NCBI GenBank assembly: GCA_029959085.1
Contig: JARWIR010000002.1
Location: 45,318,233-45,382,232, forward strand
Source of the DNA: Nemophila menziesii
Lineage: Eukaryota; Streptophyta; Magnoliopsida; Boraginales; Hydrophyllaceae
DNA: 64,000 nt
Direction of reading: 5' to 3'
Shown here: positions 11,150-21,079 of the stretch, piece after piece
How the letters are laid out: every line of letters starts with the position of its first letter
Position numbering within the stretch: the stretch's first letter is position 1
Notes under the pieces: generated by a model
What the model saw: only the letters and a program-made list of their open reading frames with translations
The model's database searches: none
What the model was told of the DNA's origin: nothing
Program-made: the position numbers and the translations under genes

Positions 11150-11610
11150 AAGCTTTATGTGATTTGGGAGCAAGTATCAATCTCATGCCCAAATCAACTT
11201 TCAAGATTTTGAAGATAGGAGAAGCAAGGCCGATATCCATGGTCTTGCAAATGGCTGATGGATCTCTCGTACATCCAGAGGGACACATAGAAGATGTCCT
11301 CGTCAAGGCAGGTACTTTAATTTTTCCCGTTGATTTTGTTATACTTGAATACGACGTGGATAGGAATGTCCCCATCATCTTGGGACGACCATTCCTAGCC
11401 ACGGGGCGTACTGTTATTGATGTAGAAAACAGAGAATTAACAATGCGAATCCAAGACGAGGAGGTAAAGTTCAACGTCTTTAGGGCTATGAAGTTTCCAG
11501 ATTCTATAGAGGGTTGTTTCCGATTGGACGTAATTGACCTAGCTACACGAGAAGTATGGGAATACATGAATTTCGAAGATATCTTGCAAGCAGTCCTAAC
11601 ATTTGACTAA
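11150..11610 (+). pseudogene. Retrotransposon aspartic protease remnant (pol, 5' end lost)
   Basis: The retropepsin signature DLGASINLMP carries the catalytic Asp (DxGA, in the usual DSGA/DLGA variation). About 85 residues later comes IILGRPFL, the second hallmark (ILGRPF/FL) of plant Ty3 proteases. Its role would be maturation of the Gag-Pol polyprotein. An ATG at 11,077 opens this frame, but the first ~24 codons (11,077-11,148) are flanking module-X DNA fused at the deletion breakpoint, so that start is an artefact. The frame hits TAA at 11,608. The same frame continues with recognisable linker sequence through further stops at 11,659, 11,728 and 11,902. Confidence 0.88.
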
Positions 11611-13318
11611 CCAAATCCAATAGAAGAGTTAGCCGAAACAGTGGCAGCTCTTAACTCTTGATATCCGAAGCATAAGTATCTTACTTATGAACCTGTCAGA
11701 GAATCGGGGGAGATAGTTCTTAAAAACTAACCATCTATTGAAGCTCCCCCGAAATTAGAAGAAAAGCCGCTTCCGACACACTTAAGGAATGCGTATTTGG
11801 GTACTAACAAAACTCTGCCTGTTATTGTTTCAGCTACTTTAACAGGTCTTCAAGAAGAAAAACTTTTGCGCATACCAAGAGCTAACAAAGAGACGATTAG
11901 TTGAACTATTGCTAATATCAAAGGTATTGGTCCTTCCTATTACCAACACAAAATCATTTTGGATGATGAAAGTGCGCTTAATTGAAGGACAAAGAAGATT
12001 GATGCCAGCAATAAAGGAAGTGGTGAAGAAAATGGTTATCAAGTTGCTAGATGCAGGAATCATCTATCCTATTGCAAGTAGTGAATGGGTGAGCCTAGTT
12101 CAATATGTATCAAAGAAGGGAGGTATCACTACCATCTTGAATGAACAGAATGAAGCCATACCTTCAAGGACCGTTGTTGGTTGGAGATTGTGTATGGATT
12201 ATCGTAAGTTGAACAAGGGCACCAGAAAAGATCACTTTCCTCTTCCGTTTATAGATAACATGTTAGACAAGTTAGCTGGTAGAGAATATTATTTCTTTTT
12301 GGATGGGTATTCAGGATACAATTAGATTTATGTAGATCCAAAAGACCAACACAAGACCACTTTTACATGTCCTTATGGTACCTTTTCCTTTCGAAGAATG
12401 CCATTTGGATTATGTAATGCACCTGCTACTTTTCAAATATATATGATGGCGATTTTCTGGGACATGATCGATGATTTCCTTAAGGTATTTATGGATGATT
12501 TCTCTGTGTTTGGTGATAACTTTGATGAGTGTTTACAGAACTTGGAGAAGGTGTTGATTAGATGCAAGGAAACTGATTTGGTTTTGAACTGGGAAAAATG
12601 TCACTTTATGGTTCGAGAAGGTATAGTGTTGGGACACAAGGTTTCGAGTTCGGGTTTGGACGTTGATCGCGCTAAGATTGAGGTAATTAAAACTCTTCCC
12701 ACTCTGATTTCTGTAAAAGGGGTAAGAAGTTTTTTGGGTCATGCTGGTTTTTACCGACGTTTCATCAAGGACTTCTCAAAGATCTCTAAGCCATTGTGTA
12801 ACTTACTTGAAAAGGACGCCAAATTCCTTTTTGATGAAGCTTGCCTGGTGGACTTTCAAAATATTAAAGAGAAGCTTATTTCTGCACCTATTGTATTACC
12901 TCCTTATTGGAAGATTTCGTCTGAATTTATGTTTGATGCTAGTGATCTTGTTATGGGTGATGTTCTGGGTCAAATAAAAGATAAGGTATTTCATTCCATC
13001 TACTACGCTTGTAAGGTCTTTACAAGTGCTAAAGTAAATTATACCGTAACTGAGAAGGAGTTACTAGATGTAGTGTATGCATTCGACAAATTTCGTTCCT
13101 ATCTTCTTGGGGCGAAAGTTGTTGTGTTTACTGATCATTCTGCAATTAAATACCTTATGGATAAGAAAGATGCTAAGCCAAGCTTAATCAGATGGGTGTT
13201 ATTATTACAAGAGTTTGACTTAGAAATCCGAGATCGAAAGGGGTGTGATAATCAGGTTGCAGATCATTTGTCACGTCTTGTAGGTTCAGAGCTTAATAGT
13301 GATCCTGAGTTTGTTTGA
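11611..13318 (+). pseudogene. Retrotransposon reverse transcriptase and RNase H remnant (pol)
   Basis: After the linker, a 1-base frameshift near 11,970 moves reading to the frame that holds all the remaining pol. The RT fingers (LLDAGIIYPI, WRLCMDYRKLN), palm ([11 protein letters not shown]) and active site FMDDF at 12,488-12,502 are present, so both catalytic Asp codons (12,494 and 12,497) are intact. RNase H follows with [15 protein letters not shown] and FTDHS, carrying the usual acidic residues, and ends in VADHLSRL. An in-frame TAG at 12,323, where Gln is usual before I.VDP, and TGA at 13,316 interrupt the frame. The protein would copy element RNA to DNA in cytoplasmic particles. It cannot be made as one piece here. 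Confidence 0.92.
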
Positions 13319-14671
13319 GAGGAGTTCCCTGATGAGATTTTATTTTCTATATATGATGGTACTCCTTGGTATGCAGACATTTCTAATCTTATTATGAGTG
13401 GTAGATTTCCTCAAGGAGCTACATCACAAGACAAGAAAAGATTGATCCATCGTGCTAAACAGTTCTTTTGGGAGGATCCCTTCCTCTACAAAGTGTGTAG
13501 TGATCAAATGGTTAGAAGATGCATACCAGAGAAAGATTTTTAGGCAGTGGTTGCGAGTTGTCATGATTCGCCATACGGAGGACACTTCAAAGGTGACCGC
13601 ACAGCTGCTAAGGTACTACAATCCGGTTTTTATTGTCCTATATTACATAAGGATTGTCATGAGTATGTTCAGAAGTGTCATAGATGCCAGTTTACTTGAA
13701 ATATATCCAAGAGGGATGAGATGCCACGTAATAATATTCTTGAAGTTGAAATATTCGATGTATGGGTTATTAATTTCATGGGTCCTTTTGTACCATCTAA
13801 CGGGAATCCATACATCCTACTAGCTGTTGATTACATGTCTAAATGGGTAGAGGCTGTAGCTCTACCAACTAATGATTCGTGAGTAGTGATTAAATTCTTA
13901 AAGTCACACATCTTCACTAGACATGGTACACATAGAGTTATTATCAGTGATGGAGGTTCACATTTTGTGAACAAGTATCTGAAGACAGTCCCAGAGATGT
14001 ATGGTGTGAGACATCGTGTATCTACCGCGTATCATCCACAAGCCAATGGTCAAGCTGAGGTCTCTAATCGAGAGGTCAAATCTATTCTGGAAAAGACAGT
14101 TGGCCCCACGCGAAAAGATTGGTCTATGAAGCTAGATGATGCGTTGTGGGCCTATCGTACTGCGTTTAAAACTCCAGTTGGTGCATCTCTGTATCGTATG
14201 GTTTTTGGTAAGGCTTGTCACTTACCTCTTGAACTTGAATTAGGTGCATACTGGACTATAGCAAAGTGGAATTTAGATCCTAATTTGGCCGGTGAGAATC
14301 GTATGATGAAGCTGAATGAACTTGATGAGTTTCGATTACATGCCTATGAAAATGCGAAACTTTACAAAGAAAACACGAAGAGGTTGCATGATAATCGCAT
14401 CCATGCAAAGACATTTGAAGTGGGATAGAGGGTCCTAAAATACAACTCCAAGATCAGAAATTATCCGGGAAAGTTGAGATCAAAGTGTTCTGGTCCTCAC
14501 ATTGTGACCAAAGTTACGCCTCATGGAGCTATAGAGATTGAGCATCCAACTGAACACCGCACCTTTATGGTGAATGCTCATCGTCAGAAAATTTATCAGG
14601 GAGGCGAGGATACTAATCGCATGGTGGATCCACATCCTGGGGAGGTCATGTACCTCCTTGAAGCTAAATAG
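13319..14671 (+). pseudogene. Retrotransposon integrase remnant (pol C-terminus)
   Basis: The frame continues from RNase H. The HHCC zinc finger is readable at 13,555-13,690 (SCHDSP, GGHF, KCHRCQ). The catalytic core shows [10 protein letters not shown], where the first DDE Asp is replaced by Asn (AAT at 13,772-13,774). The second Asp (IISDGGSHF) and the Glu ([13 protein letters not shown]) remain. Stops lie at 13,541, 13,697, 13,880 and 14,426. The end is the natural-looking TAG at 14,669. A GPF/Y-like segment (KCSGPHIVTKV) precedes the end. The competing 123-codon frame at 13,452-13,823 is an out-of-frame shadow. The enzyme would insert element DNA into chromosomes, but this copy is dead by several criteria. 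Confidence 0.92.
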
Positions 14672-14850
14672 TTGCGAGAGGTAACTCGTCGAGCTTAACG
14701 ACGTTAAACAAAAGCCAGTTCATTGTATATTAGTTTATTGCTTTATGTTTTTCAATTCCCAGTGTATAATTCTATGTTGTAGTCGAGTTTTAGTGTCTAT
14801 TTTTATGAGAAATGAGAAAGGGAACGAAAAGGAAAAAGCTGCTGCTCTGA

Positions 14851-15192
14851 CCGGTATGCCGGCCAGAACACCGGCACGCCGGCAAAGTAGAAACACGTGC
14901 CCACGGGATCATGGCTAAGGTTGTTTGCTGAGAGGTACAGAATATTTGACGTGTCGCACCGGCATGCCGCTTAGAATTCCGGTATGCTGGCCAGATGGAA
15001 AACCCGTGCCCTCGGGTAGCTCGGCTCGGGTATTTTGACGGAGTTCACCCCTGGACAAATAGAAGCACCGGCATGCCGGCGAACAGTAAACACGTTTCCT
15101 CGGGTAGCGACTCAGGTTCAAGGTAGAATGTAATGAAAAAACACACGTCCAGCACCAGTATGCTGGCCATTAGCCCCGGTATGCCAACCCGC
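14851..15192. repeat. Array of CCGGCATGCCGG palindromes in the Athila spacer
   Basis: GC-rich palindromes with the core CCGG(C/T)ATGCCGG occur at 14,851, 14,873, 14,959, 14,979, 15,068, 15,154 and 15,176. They fall mostly as pairs about 20 bp apart, with the pairs about 90-110 bp apart. The first three groups are followed by variants of ACACGTGCCC(A/T)CGGG (14,892, 15,000, 15,088). This is a decayed tandem array of roughly 100-bp units, lying between the end of pol and the TATA box at 15,288. It contrasts sharply with the AT-rich surroundings. Confidence 0.85.
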
Positions 15193-15287
15193 ATGTCGGT
15201 TCGGAAGAGATTGTTGCCCTATACACTTCTTACCTTATGAAGTGTAAACCCTAGCCTCTCCGATACGAATTTTTCAGCTCCCAACCT

Positions 15288-15295
15288 TATAAATA
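15288..15295 (+). promoter_or_regulatory. TATA box upstream of the spacer ORF
   Basis: TATAAATA is followed by a CT/A-rich, ATG-free leader resembling a plant 5' UTR (CAATCTCTC and CTCCTCCATCC-type runs), then the ATG at 15,563. This layout suggests an internal promoter in the spacer. No transcript evidence is available. Confidence 0.45.
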
Positions 15296-15539
15296 GACCT
15301 TGAAGCTTGATTAAAAATCTACAGCAAACACAATAACATCAATAAATCTCTCCTCCATCCTCCATAAACACATTTTCTTCATCAAATTCATTACAATACA
15401 CCATTAAATATAATCAAGATCATCAGGCTTTCAAAAATTCTTCCAAGATTCATCAAGAAACCTTCTTCTTTCATCAAATCCAAGCAACAAACTCAAGCTA
15501 CAACAATCTCTCTTAACTTTACTCTAATCTTGGTGTAAC

Positions 15540-15552
15540 TTGAGTTTGGGGT
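15540..15552 (+). repeat. TTGAGTTTGGGGT motif, copy 1
   Basis: This is the first of four exact copies of a 13-mer in the Athila spacer (15,540, 16,104, 16,578, 17,310). The last copy is in polypurine-tract position next to the LTR. Confidence 0.85.
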
Positions 15553-15562
15553 CAAATAAACC

Positions 15563-16018
15563 ATGACAAACATAACAGATGCTATGGATTATAAGAGGAA
15601 GTGTTGTATCCTACGGAAGAACAAAAATTTGCCTGGTTCTTCAATCGAAAAGGCCATCAATCTTGATGAGCCTACTGAAAAACACAAGGAAGAGGCACCT
15701 GCACAACCACTACACAAGAAATTAACAGCTAGGATGAGGGTATCATCAAAGCCTACAGAAAAGACACAAATTCAAGATCAAGGTTCTTCTACCTCCTCTC
15801 AGAATAATTCTTATATACCCCCATGTGCTATCAAATTGCAACATGATGTCGAGCTTTTAAGAGAAGAAAACAGAGCACTTTGGGTGGAAATTACAAAGAT
15901 TGAGTCAACATTGGAAGAGGTAGCTATGAACATGGATATTGATAATTATTCTTCTTCGGAGGAGGAGGACATGATGGATCTTTATGGCCAGGTACCCCAT
16001 CCTAATTCTTCTTCTTAA
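15563..16018 (+). CDS. 151-codon ORF in the Athila pol-LTR spacer, function unknown
   Basis: This intact frame lies about 0.9 kb after pol, where some Athila elements carry an extra ORF. The N-terminus is basic (DYKRKCCILRKNK). The middle is Ser/Gln/Thr-rich. Residues ~95-125 (VELLREENRALWVEITKIE) look like a short coiled coil, and the C-terminus is acidic (SSSEEEDMMDLYG). There is no signal peptide, no transmembrane segment and no zinc knuckle, so it is not the classical env-like protein and no function can be assigned. It is the only uninterrupted element frame, in contrast to pol with ten stops. A purine-rich motif, TTGAGTTTGGGGT, ends 9 bp before its start codon. Confidence 0.45.
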   Translation: MTNITDAMDYKRKCCILRKNKNLPGSSIEKAINLDEPTEKHKEEAPAQPLHKKLTARMRVSSKPTEKTQIQDQGSSTSSQNNSYIPPCAIKLQHDVELLREENRALWVEITKIESTLEEVAMNMDIDNYSSSEEEDMMDLYGQVPHPNSSS

Positions 16019-16103
16019 TTGATGGTAGGCACTAGGTAGGTAGTTTAGTTTAATTTTATTGCTTTATAGAGTCTTTCTCGAGTTGTGGGGACACGACTCA
16101 CTT

Positions 16104-16116
16104 TTGAGTTTGGGGT
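16104..16116 (+). repeat. TTGAGTTTGGGGT motif, copy 2
   Basis: Exact match to the 13-mer next to the 3' LTR, located just after the 151-codon ORF and followed by GGGGTTCATTG. Confidence 0.85.
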
Positions 16117-16577
16117 GGGGTTCATTGCCTCATCCCAATTTTTTGTGACTTACATGCTTTCATGAATTTATGACAGAAAATAGTTGACTTTAGAAGTTAG
16201 TGTAAACTGCACTTAGATTGTATGCAAATATGAGATAATTGATAGGAAGAATTAATGAACAATGCAAAAGAAGTAAACTTGTGCTTAAGGATAATAGGTG
16301 GTTTGTATAACGTGAGATCTAAATGAGTAGAGAACCAGTTAGGTATGAACTAGAGGCAAGTTGTGTAAATAGAAAGATGATAGAGGCAGTTCTTTGTTAG
16401 CCCTTTGAATCTTTTTTGGCTTTCTATCCCTGAATTAATTATATCCTTCTTAGCCAATTTTTTAGCCTTTAAGCCTTTCTTTTGTCGCCACGTTATAATC
16501 CAATATCCCTTTAGATTGGTAGGCATGACCATATGGCCCGCACTTGAATCACGATCTTGAGACTTCCTATCTTGAGC

Positions 16578-16590
16578 TTGAGTTTGGGGT
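16578..16590 (+). repeat. TTGAGTTTGGGGT motif, copy 3
   Basis: Exact match to the 13-mer next to the 3' LTR, followed by GGTGGGTCC, in a stretch with no plus-strand ORF. Confidence 0.85.
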
Positions 16591-17300
16591 GGTGGGTCCA
16601 CCATATGGGAATTTACATTGTGTTGGGATTTTTGAGCTTATCAATTATGCTATGTGCTATAGTTTGATGATGATTCATAGGTTTATTATATTGTAACCCT
16701 ATGCCGGGGTAATAGTAAATGAAAAAGAAGCTATGAGCTAAAGTTATGAAAAGGCAGAATTATGAAAAATAGCATGATATCTCAACATTAAAAAAGAGAG
16801 TCGTAGCTATACAAAAGAAAAAAAATGATTTGAAAAATATATTCGGACCGGCAAATATTCGAGTGTAAACTTAAGCTCTTGGACAGTTTGTTGATGGTAA
16901 GTGAAGGGAGAGCCAAAAGTTAACTTCAAAATTACCAAATATACATACCATACCGTCCATAAGCCTACGCTAAAATCATAAAGACCCTGTGATTCCTAGA
17001 TACACAGTGAGTTAATAGGAATATGCTAAGTTGAGCGTTCAAAGCAAGTAAAGATCGAAGAACACCCTATAGCAATTATCTTGAGATAAGTATTAAGCGT
17101 AACCTTCTAGCATTGTGAATTTAATTTTGGATTGATATTATTTTGTGTTTGATTTTGTATGATAAGTGTATGTGTATATCAATTTCTAGATTAGACTATA
17201 TGAGATTTGTTTTAAGTTGTGCTTTGGGAATATTTACTAGATTCTACCTTCTGCGTTCACCTAAAAGATCCTTTGTTTTTATTTTTTACTTTGTTGGGAC

Positions 17301-17324
17301 GACAAAGGTTTGAGTTTGGGGTCT
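17301..17324 (+). promoter_or_regulatory. Polypurine tract region of the Athila element
   Basis: GACAAAGG then TTGAGTTTGGGGT lies directly before the proposed LTR start (TGATGTCTCC). In LTR retrotransposons this is the site where plus-strand DNA synthesis is primed. The TTGAGTTTGGGGT part is shared with three upstream copies. Confidence 0.65.
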
Positions 17325-19078
17325 TGATGTCTCCATTTTTGTTCTAATTATTAGCCCTTTGGAGAAATCCTTTTAGATGAATAAATGACTTATTTGATAG
17401 AATTTTATGCTTATATGATCATATTGCACTTTCTCCCCTTGGAAATTGACTATTTGCATTTTTAGAGATTTTGTGCGTTAATTTGATTGTTTTTTGTGCA
17501 AAGTTAGTAGGTTCTTGAATTTTATGAAATACCAATCCAAGGAGGAGAAGTGAGAATTAAAGTCTTAGGGTATTTTAGTGTGTTGGGAAGTACTTCTACT
17601 TGAGTTTCTATTTTTAGCGTGCACTTTCCTATTTCTAGTCTTGAAAATTGATTTATTCGTTTTAAAACATATGCGGTTAGTTATTTATTTATTTTGAAGC
17701 TTTAAAAGATATATGGTAATTAATTAGAGACCAAGTCAAGTCAAAGAAGTAAAGGAAAGAGATATACATGGAAATAAGAAGATTAAGGAATGATATATGC
17801 AAAGAAGGAAAAGATAAAGATGCCTTATGAATCTGAAATTCCAGTCACGTTTCAAAGACGAATCCATACCTTAATATCGGCTAGGAATTTGGGCGAGTGA
17901 TCTGCACCAGTGGAAAGAGCTTTCCGAGACAAGCGGTTTTGAATATTGGAATGTGTCAAACGGATAAGTATTGAAGAATATATTACTAAACCAAATCAGC
18001 AGCAGAATCTTACATTTTCTAGATTTTAGGGTTACGAATTTAAGAGTTCTTAACTTGTCTTTCACTCCAAGCAAATTCGACCTAGGCTTGCTAACACCTA
18101 TAAATACACCCCTTAGCCTCCTGTCTTCACACACTTCAGAGAATTACACAAGAGGCTTAAAGTTTTCAAGTCAGAGCAAGAAGGCAAGGAGAAGCTAGTG
18201 ATGGAGGAGTCCTGTTCTTCCATCATCAGTCATCTTACCCTTTAGGTTATCAATTTATCTTTTGTATTTGAACATGAATTCCTTTTATTTAATTTCAGTT
18301 TTTAATTCTGTTATGAACTAATTTTATTAGTACTTGAGAATTGCTATATGGGTTGAACCCAATTCTATTTAATTTTACATTTTCTGAATTTGGGATTTAA
18401 TGGTTTAAATTAGACTAGGTATTTCGTGTTGACTATTATTTTGTTTTAAACACTAATTTTGAAGTCATGAATAACACTTAACTCATAGTAATTAGGCTAT
18501 TCCATATAGTGGCGTATGGATCACGTTGACTGGGGGTTTAATTACAGGCTTAGATAATAGACGCATAATATCTGTTATTGACCCTGACGGGCTTAACTAA
18601 CCACGCAGCCAATGAGGTAAATTAGTATTCATCTGAAGGTAACTTATGTTCACCCTGACAGGGTTTGTATACCGCAGGATAGCTCTTAGATCCACCCTGA
18701 AGGGGGCTAGGAGATATTAGAGTCCCGACTAGCACAATAATACCAGTTTAGCCATTAAACAGAAGTATAAATTAGATAGGTTAGGTGAAACCCTTGCGAG
18801 GATCAAGTACTCTCTCTCTCTTATGAAGTTTCAATTCTCTTTTACTTGCGTTATTTTAATTCCTTAGTTTATTTTCTTGCATCTTTTAATTTATAAAAAC
18901 GAAACAAAAATCTTATCTTTTATTTTTCTGTCAAGCAATTACTACTACTATCTGATTAATACCTGAGTTGCGCCTAATCCGTCCCTGCAAACGAACTTGT
19001 TTATCATATATTACTTGGACAACCGTGCACTTGCGGTTAAGTGGTTCCCTTATTTTCAGTTCTTAATTTATAAACACA
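17325..19078 (+). repeat. 3' LTR of the Athila element
   Basis: The LTR starts TGATGTCTCC right after the polypurine tract and ends near ACACA at 19,078, where copy-B-like LINE sequence resumes by about 19,090. A length of ~1.75 kb suits Athila. A TATAAATA promoter lies at 18,099 and the segment near the 3' end reads ACCGTGCACTTGCGG, a phrase common near the end of plant Ty3 LTRs. Three short CCCTGA(C/A)..GGG palindromic phrases occur at 18,580, 18,652 and 18,693. No 5' LTR exists here, so the age cannot be read from LTR divergence. Confidence 0.75.
18099..18106 (+). promoter_or_regulatory. LTR TATA box
   Basis: TATAAATA occurs in a CACC-rich context about 770 bp into the LTR. The expected transcript start (R region) would lie about 30 bp downstream, near the TTCACACACTTCAG run. 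Confidence 0.65.
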
Positions 19079-19084
19079 CCAGGA

Positions 19085-20700
19085 CCCACCAGTGGTGGAA
19101 ACCAAGGCGGTGGGCTCTTAGGAAACATCAATTTTATAATCCAAACATATCCATTAAAGTTGATGTGATTGGATTTTCGGGAGAATTTGAATCCTTAAGA
19201 ATAGAGACGAAATAGTTATTCAAATTTTAACGTTTCGTAAACAAGTTATTAATCTACTTATATCTCAAGACTCATATAACCCTTATATTTTATATGATAC
19301 TAAAACATGGATCTGCGAAAGACTTTGTGACGCTTTGGTGACAGGAGGAACATACATGTACCGTGGATTGTAACTAGTTATTTTAATCGAATTTTTTTCA
19401 TTGAGGACAAGAGTGAGGTACTCCAGAAACATATAGACTCATAAAAAAATTAGAGATATGGAGAAATTTTTATGTTTTGGATGATTAGATATTTTTGGGC
19501 CATAAATTCACACGGAGTGATTCGTAAAACTCAAGGATGAGGAAAATGATGTGACTTGATATTTCCTACGGAAATGATATCTAGCGAGAAAGGTTTCAAT
19601 ATCCAAAGGTTCATCACCTTCTCCAACTCATTTAGACCACTTTAATATTCTCATCAAGATTTATCCTATACCATTTAACAATAGAAAGCGGCATCAAATC
19701 TGTTTTGAGGTAGCCTGGTGTTTCCACGAAGGCTTATGAGATTTTGTAGGGAGCAAATAGGATGTACTTAGGAGTACACTTTGAGAATATTTAAAGAAGA
19801 TGTGACAAGATTTATCGACTTAGAAACATGATAATTTTGGGGATATCTTCAGCAAGAAAAGGAACCCCATGGCTCGGCTGGCAGAGATCCAAAAGGCGTT
19901 GCAAATTTCATACAATGCCACCCTAGTGAAATTGGCGATTGGGGTAAGTAATATATATGAGAGTGTTTTCGAGTAAGAAGAAAGACATTGATTCATGCAA
20001 GTGCGATTAAATTGGGTTCACTCAGGAGAAAAGGGCAAGTCAAGTCGACGAGGAATTAATAAGAACGATAATGAATGGCTTGAGATAATCATATAACATG
20101 GGTGAAGTACTTTTTTTAGAAATTGTTCTCGCTAGATGACACAATAGTATGATTATTTTCACTTCTTAATATGCCTACTCCGAAATCATTTTCCATCCAA
20201 ATATTATCTGCGAGAGCTACTAGTGTATATATTTGAGTAGAGGTAATCAAGATGCAACCCCACAAGTCACTATAACCAGATGACATGACAACAGGGTTCT
20301 ACCAAAAGTCTTGGGAGACAGTTAGTCCTTCGGTATGTAATATGCTAAAACAAATGTTACAAGATACTTATTTTCAGATAGAAGTCCTTGGCACATCCAT
20401 ACACTTGATTCTACAGATAGTTAATCCAACGTTCATCACATAAATTTTACCGACTAGCCTTATTAATGTGTGTTTCAAGAGTTATATATAATTATTGGAT
20501 AATTAACTTCGTCCAGTGCTAGCAGAAGTGATAAGCCCATATTTCTTCTAAATCGATCAAAGATCGACAACATCGTGCTAGTTAACGAAGAAGATTACTT
20601 TATGAGGCATGGATAGGATAGATGAGTCTTTATCGAAGTAAACGTGGTTGGTTTGAGTGTATTACTATGTTTAAGCGAGGTGCTGAGTTCGTAAGTATAA
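19085..20700 (+). pseudogene. L1-type LINE ORF2 remnant, copy Z2 (copy A)
   Basis: Decayed pieces follow the ORF2 order of plant L1 LINEs. An endonuclease-like VVETKA start is followed by a stretch equivalent to ILKNRDEIVIQIL and KQVINLLIS (19,095-19,320). Next comes the linker before RT (AEIQKALQ, SYNATLVKLAIG; 19,868-19,945). RT-like text follows with FYQKSW, CNML, RPVLAEVISP and DNIVLVNEE, scattered over three frames (20,280-20,610). The protein would nick target DNA and reverse-transcribe the LINE RNA. Numerous stops and frameshifts make it non-functional. Its upstream part is replaced by the Athila LTR. The match in copy B is 50,515-52,170. Confidence 0.72.
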
Positions 20701-20805
20701 CCTCTGTTGAATAAATAAATAAAAATAATTAAAGAAAGGATAAACTTTATAATAGTTTAGCTCACAATTGGCTTGTGATTGCATGATAATCCTTTGATAA
20801 CAATG

Positions 20806-20822
20806 ATTATATATATATATAC
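20806..20822. repeat. Short (AT)n tract at the end of Z2 (copy A)
   Basis: There are about 7 AT units here and about 15-16 at the copy-B position 52,271-52,301. Confidence 0.85.
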
Positions 20823-21079
20823 ACCATATCAAGACCATGTTCACTCCCATGGTCTCTTGCGTGGTTTCCACGTTAAGAGAACTAATATTCCTATTCTTGT
20901 AGAGCATGCTTCTAAATAGTGGTATGTATTTTAACCGTTGAGCATGTGATGGCCTATCTTTATGGTGATCACAGCTTGATCTTCCCAACTCCTTGAGTGG
21001 ACCAAATATACTCCAATATGGCTTTCTATTACTGGAAATATTGAAAAAGAAAAAAAAAATCATTTTCTATAAAGAAAAA

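Larger units (their letters stand above)
16019..17300. other. Athila spacer between the ORF and the polypurine tract
   Basis: Apart from the two motif copies described above, this stretch has no convincing frame. The 84-codon minus-strand frame at 16,350-16,604 has no recognisable domain. The phrase 'ccgtccataagcctacgct' near 16,952 resembles spacer text also found inverted at 33,070 in the right-hand LTR remnant. Confidence 0.55.
11150..19078 (+). mobile_element. 5'-truncated Athila-lineage Ty3 LTR retrotransposon
   Basis: The ~7.9-kb element starts abruptly inside the protease domain at 11,150 and ends with a 3' LTR at about 19,078. The order is protease, RT, RNase H, integrase, then a long spacer with one ORF, a purine-rich tract and the LTR. 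Domain order places it in Ty3 (Metaviridae). The Athila-type wording of RT (FMDDFSVFG), RNase H (TDHSAIKYL) and integrase (MSKWVEA), and the long spacer after pol, point to the Athila lineage. The 5' LTR, primer-binding site, gag and protease N-terminus are missing. In copy B the same position holds 46,366-50,514, so the insertion and deletion postdate the large duplication. The 19,078 end is approximate because no second LTR or target duplication is available for comparison. Confidence 0.9.

Noticed and set aside
11133..11567. 144-codon minus-strand frame opposite the protease
   Set aside because: It is the antisense shadow of the protease reading frame, with no domain of its own.
13452..13823. 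123-codon plus-strand frame in the integrase region
   Set aside because: It is out of frame with pol. The integrase zinc finger and catalytic core are read in the frame shared with 12,398-13,318 and 13,886-14,428.
14915..15121. 68-codon minus-strand ORF in the palindrome array
   Set aside because: It is open only because the array is GC-rich. The residues follow the repeated palindromes.
15563..16018. Calling the spacer ORF an env-like gene
   Set aside because: There is no signal peptide, transmembrane helix or other envelope-like feature. Only its position fits, so it is left as unknown.
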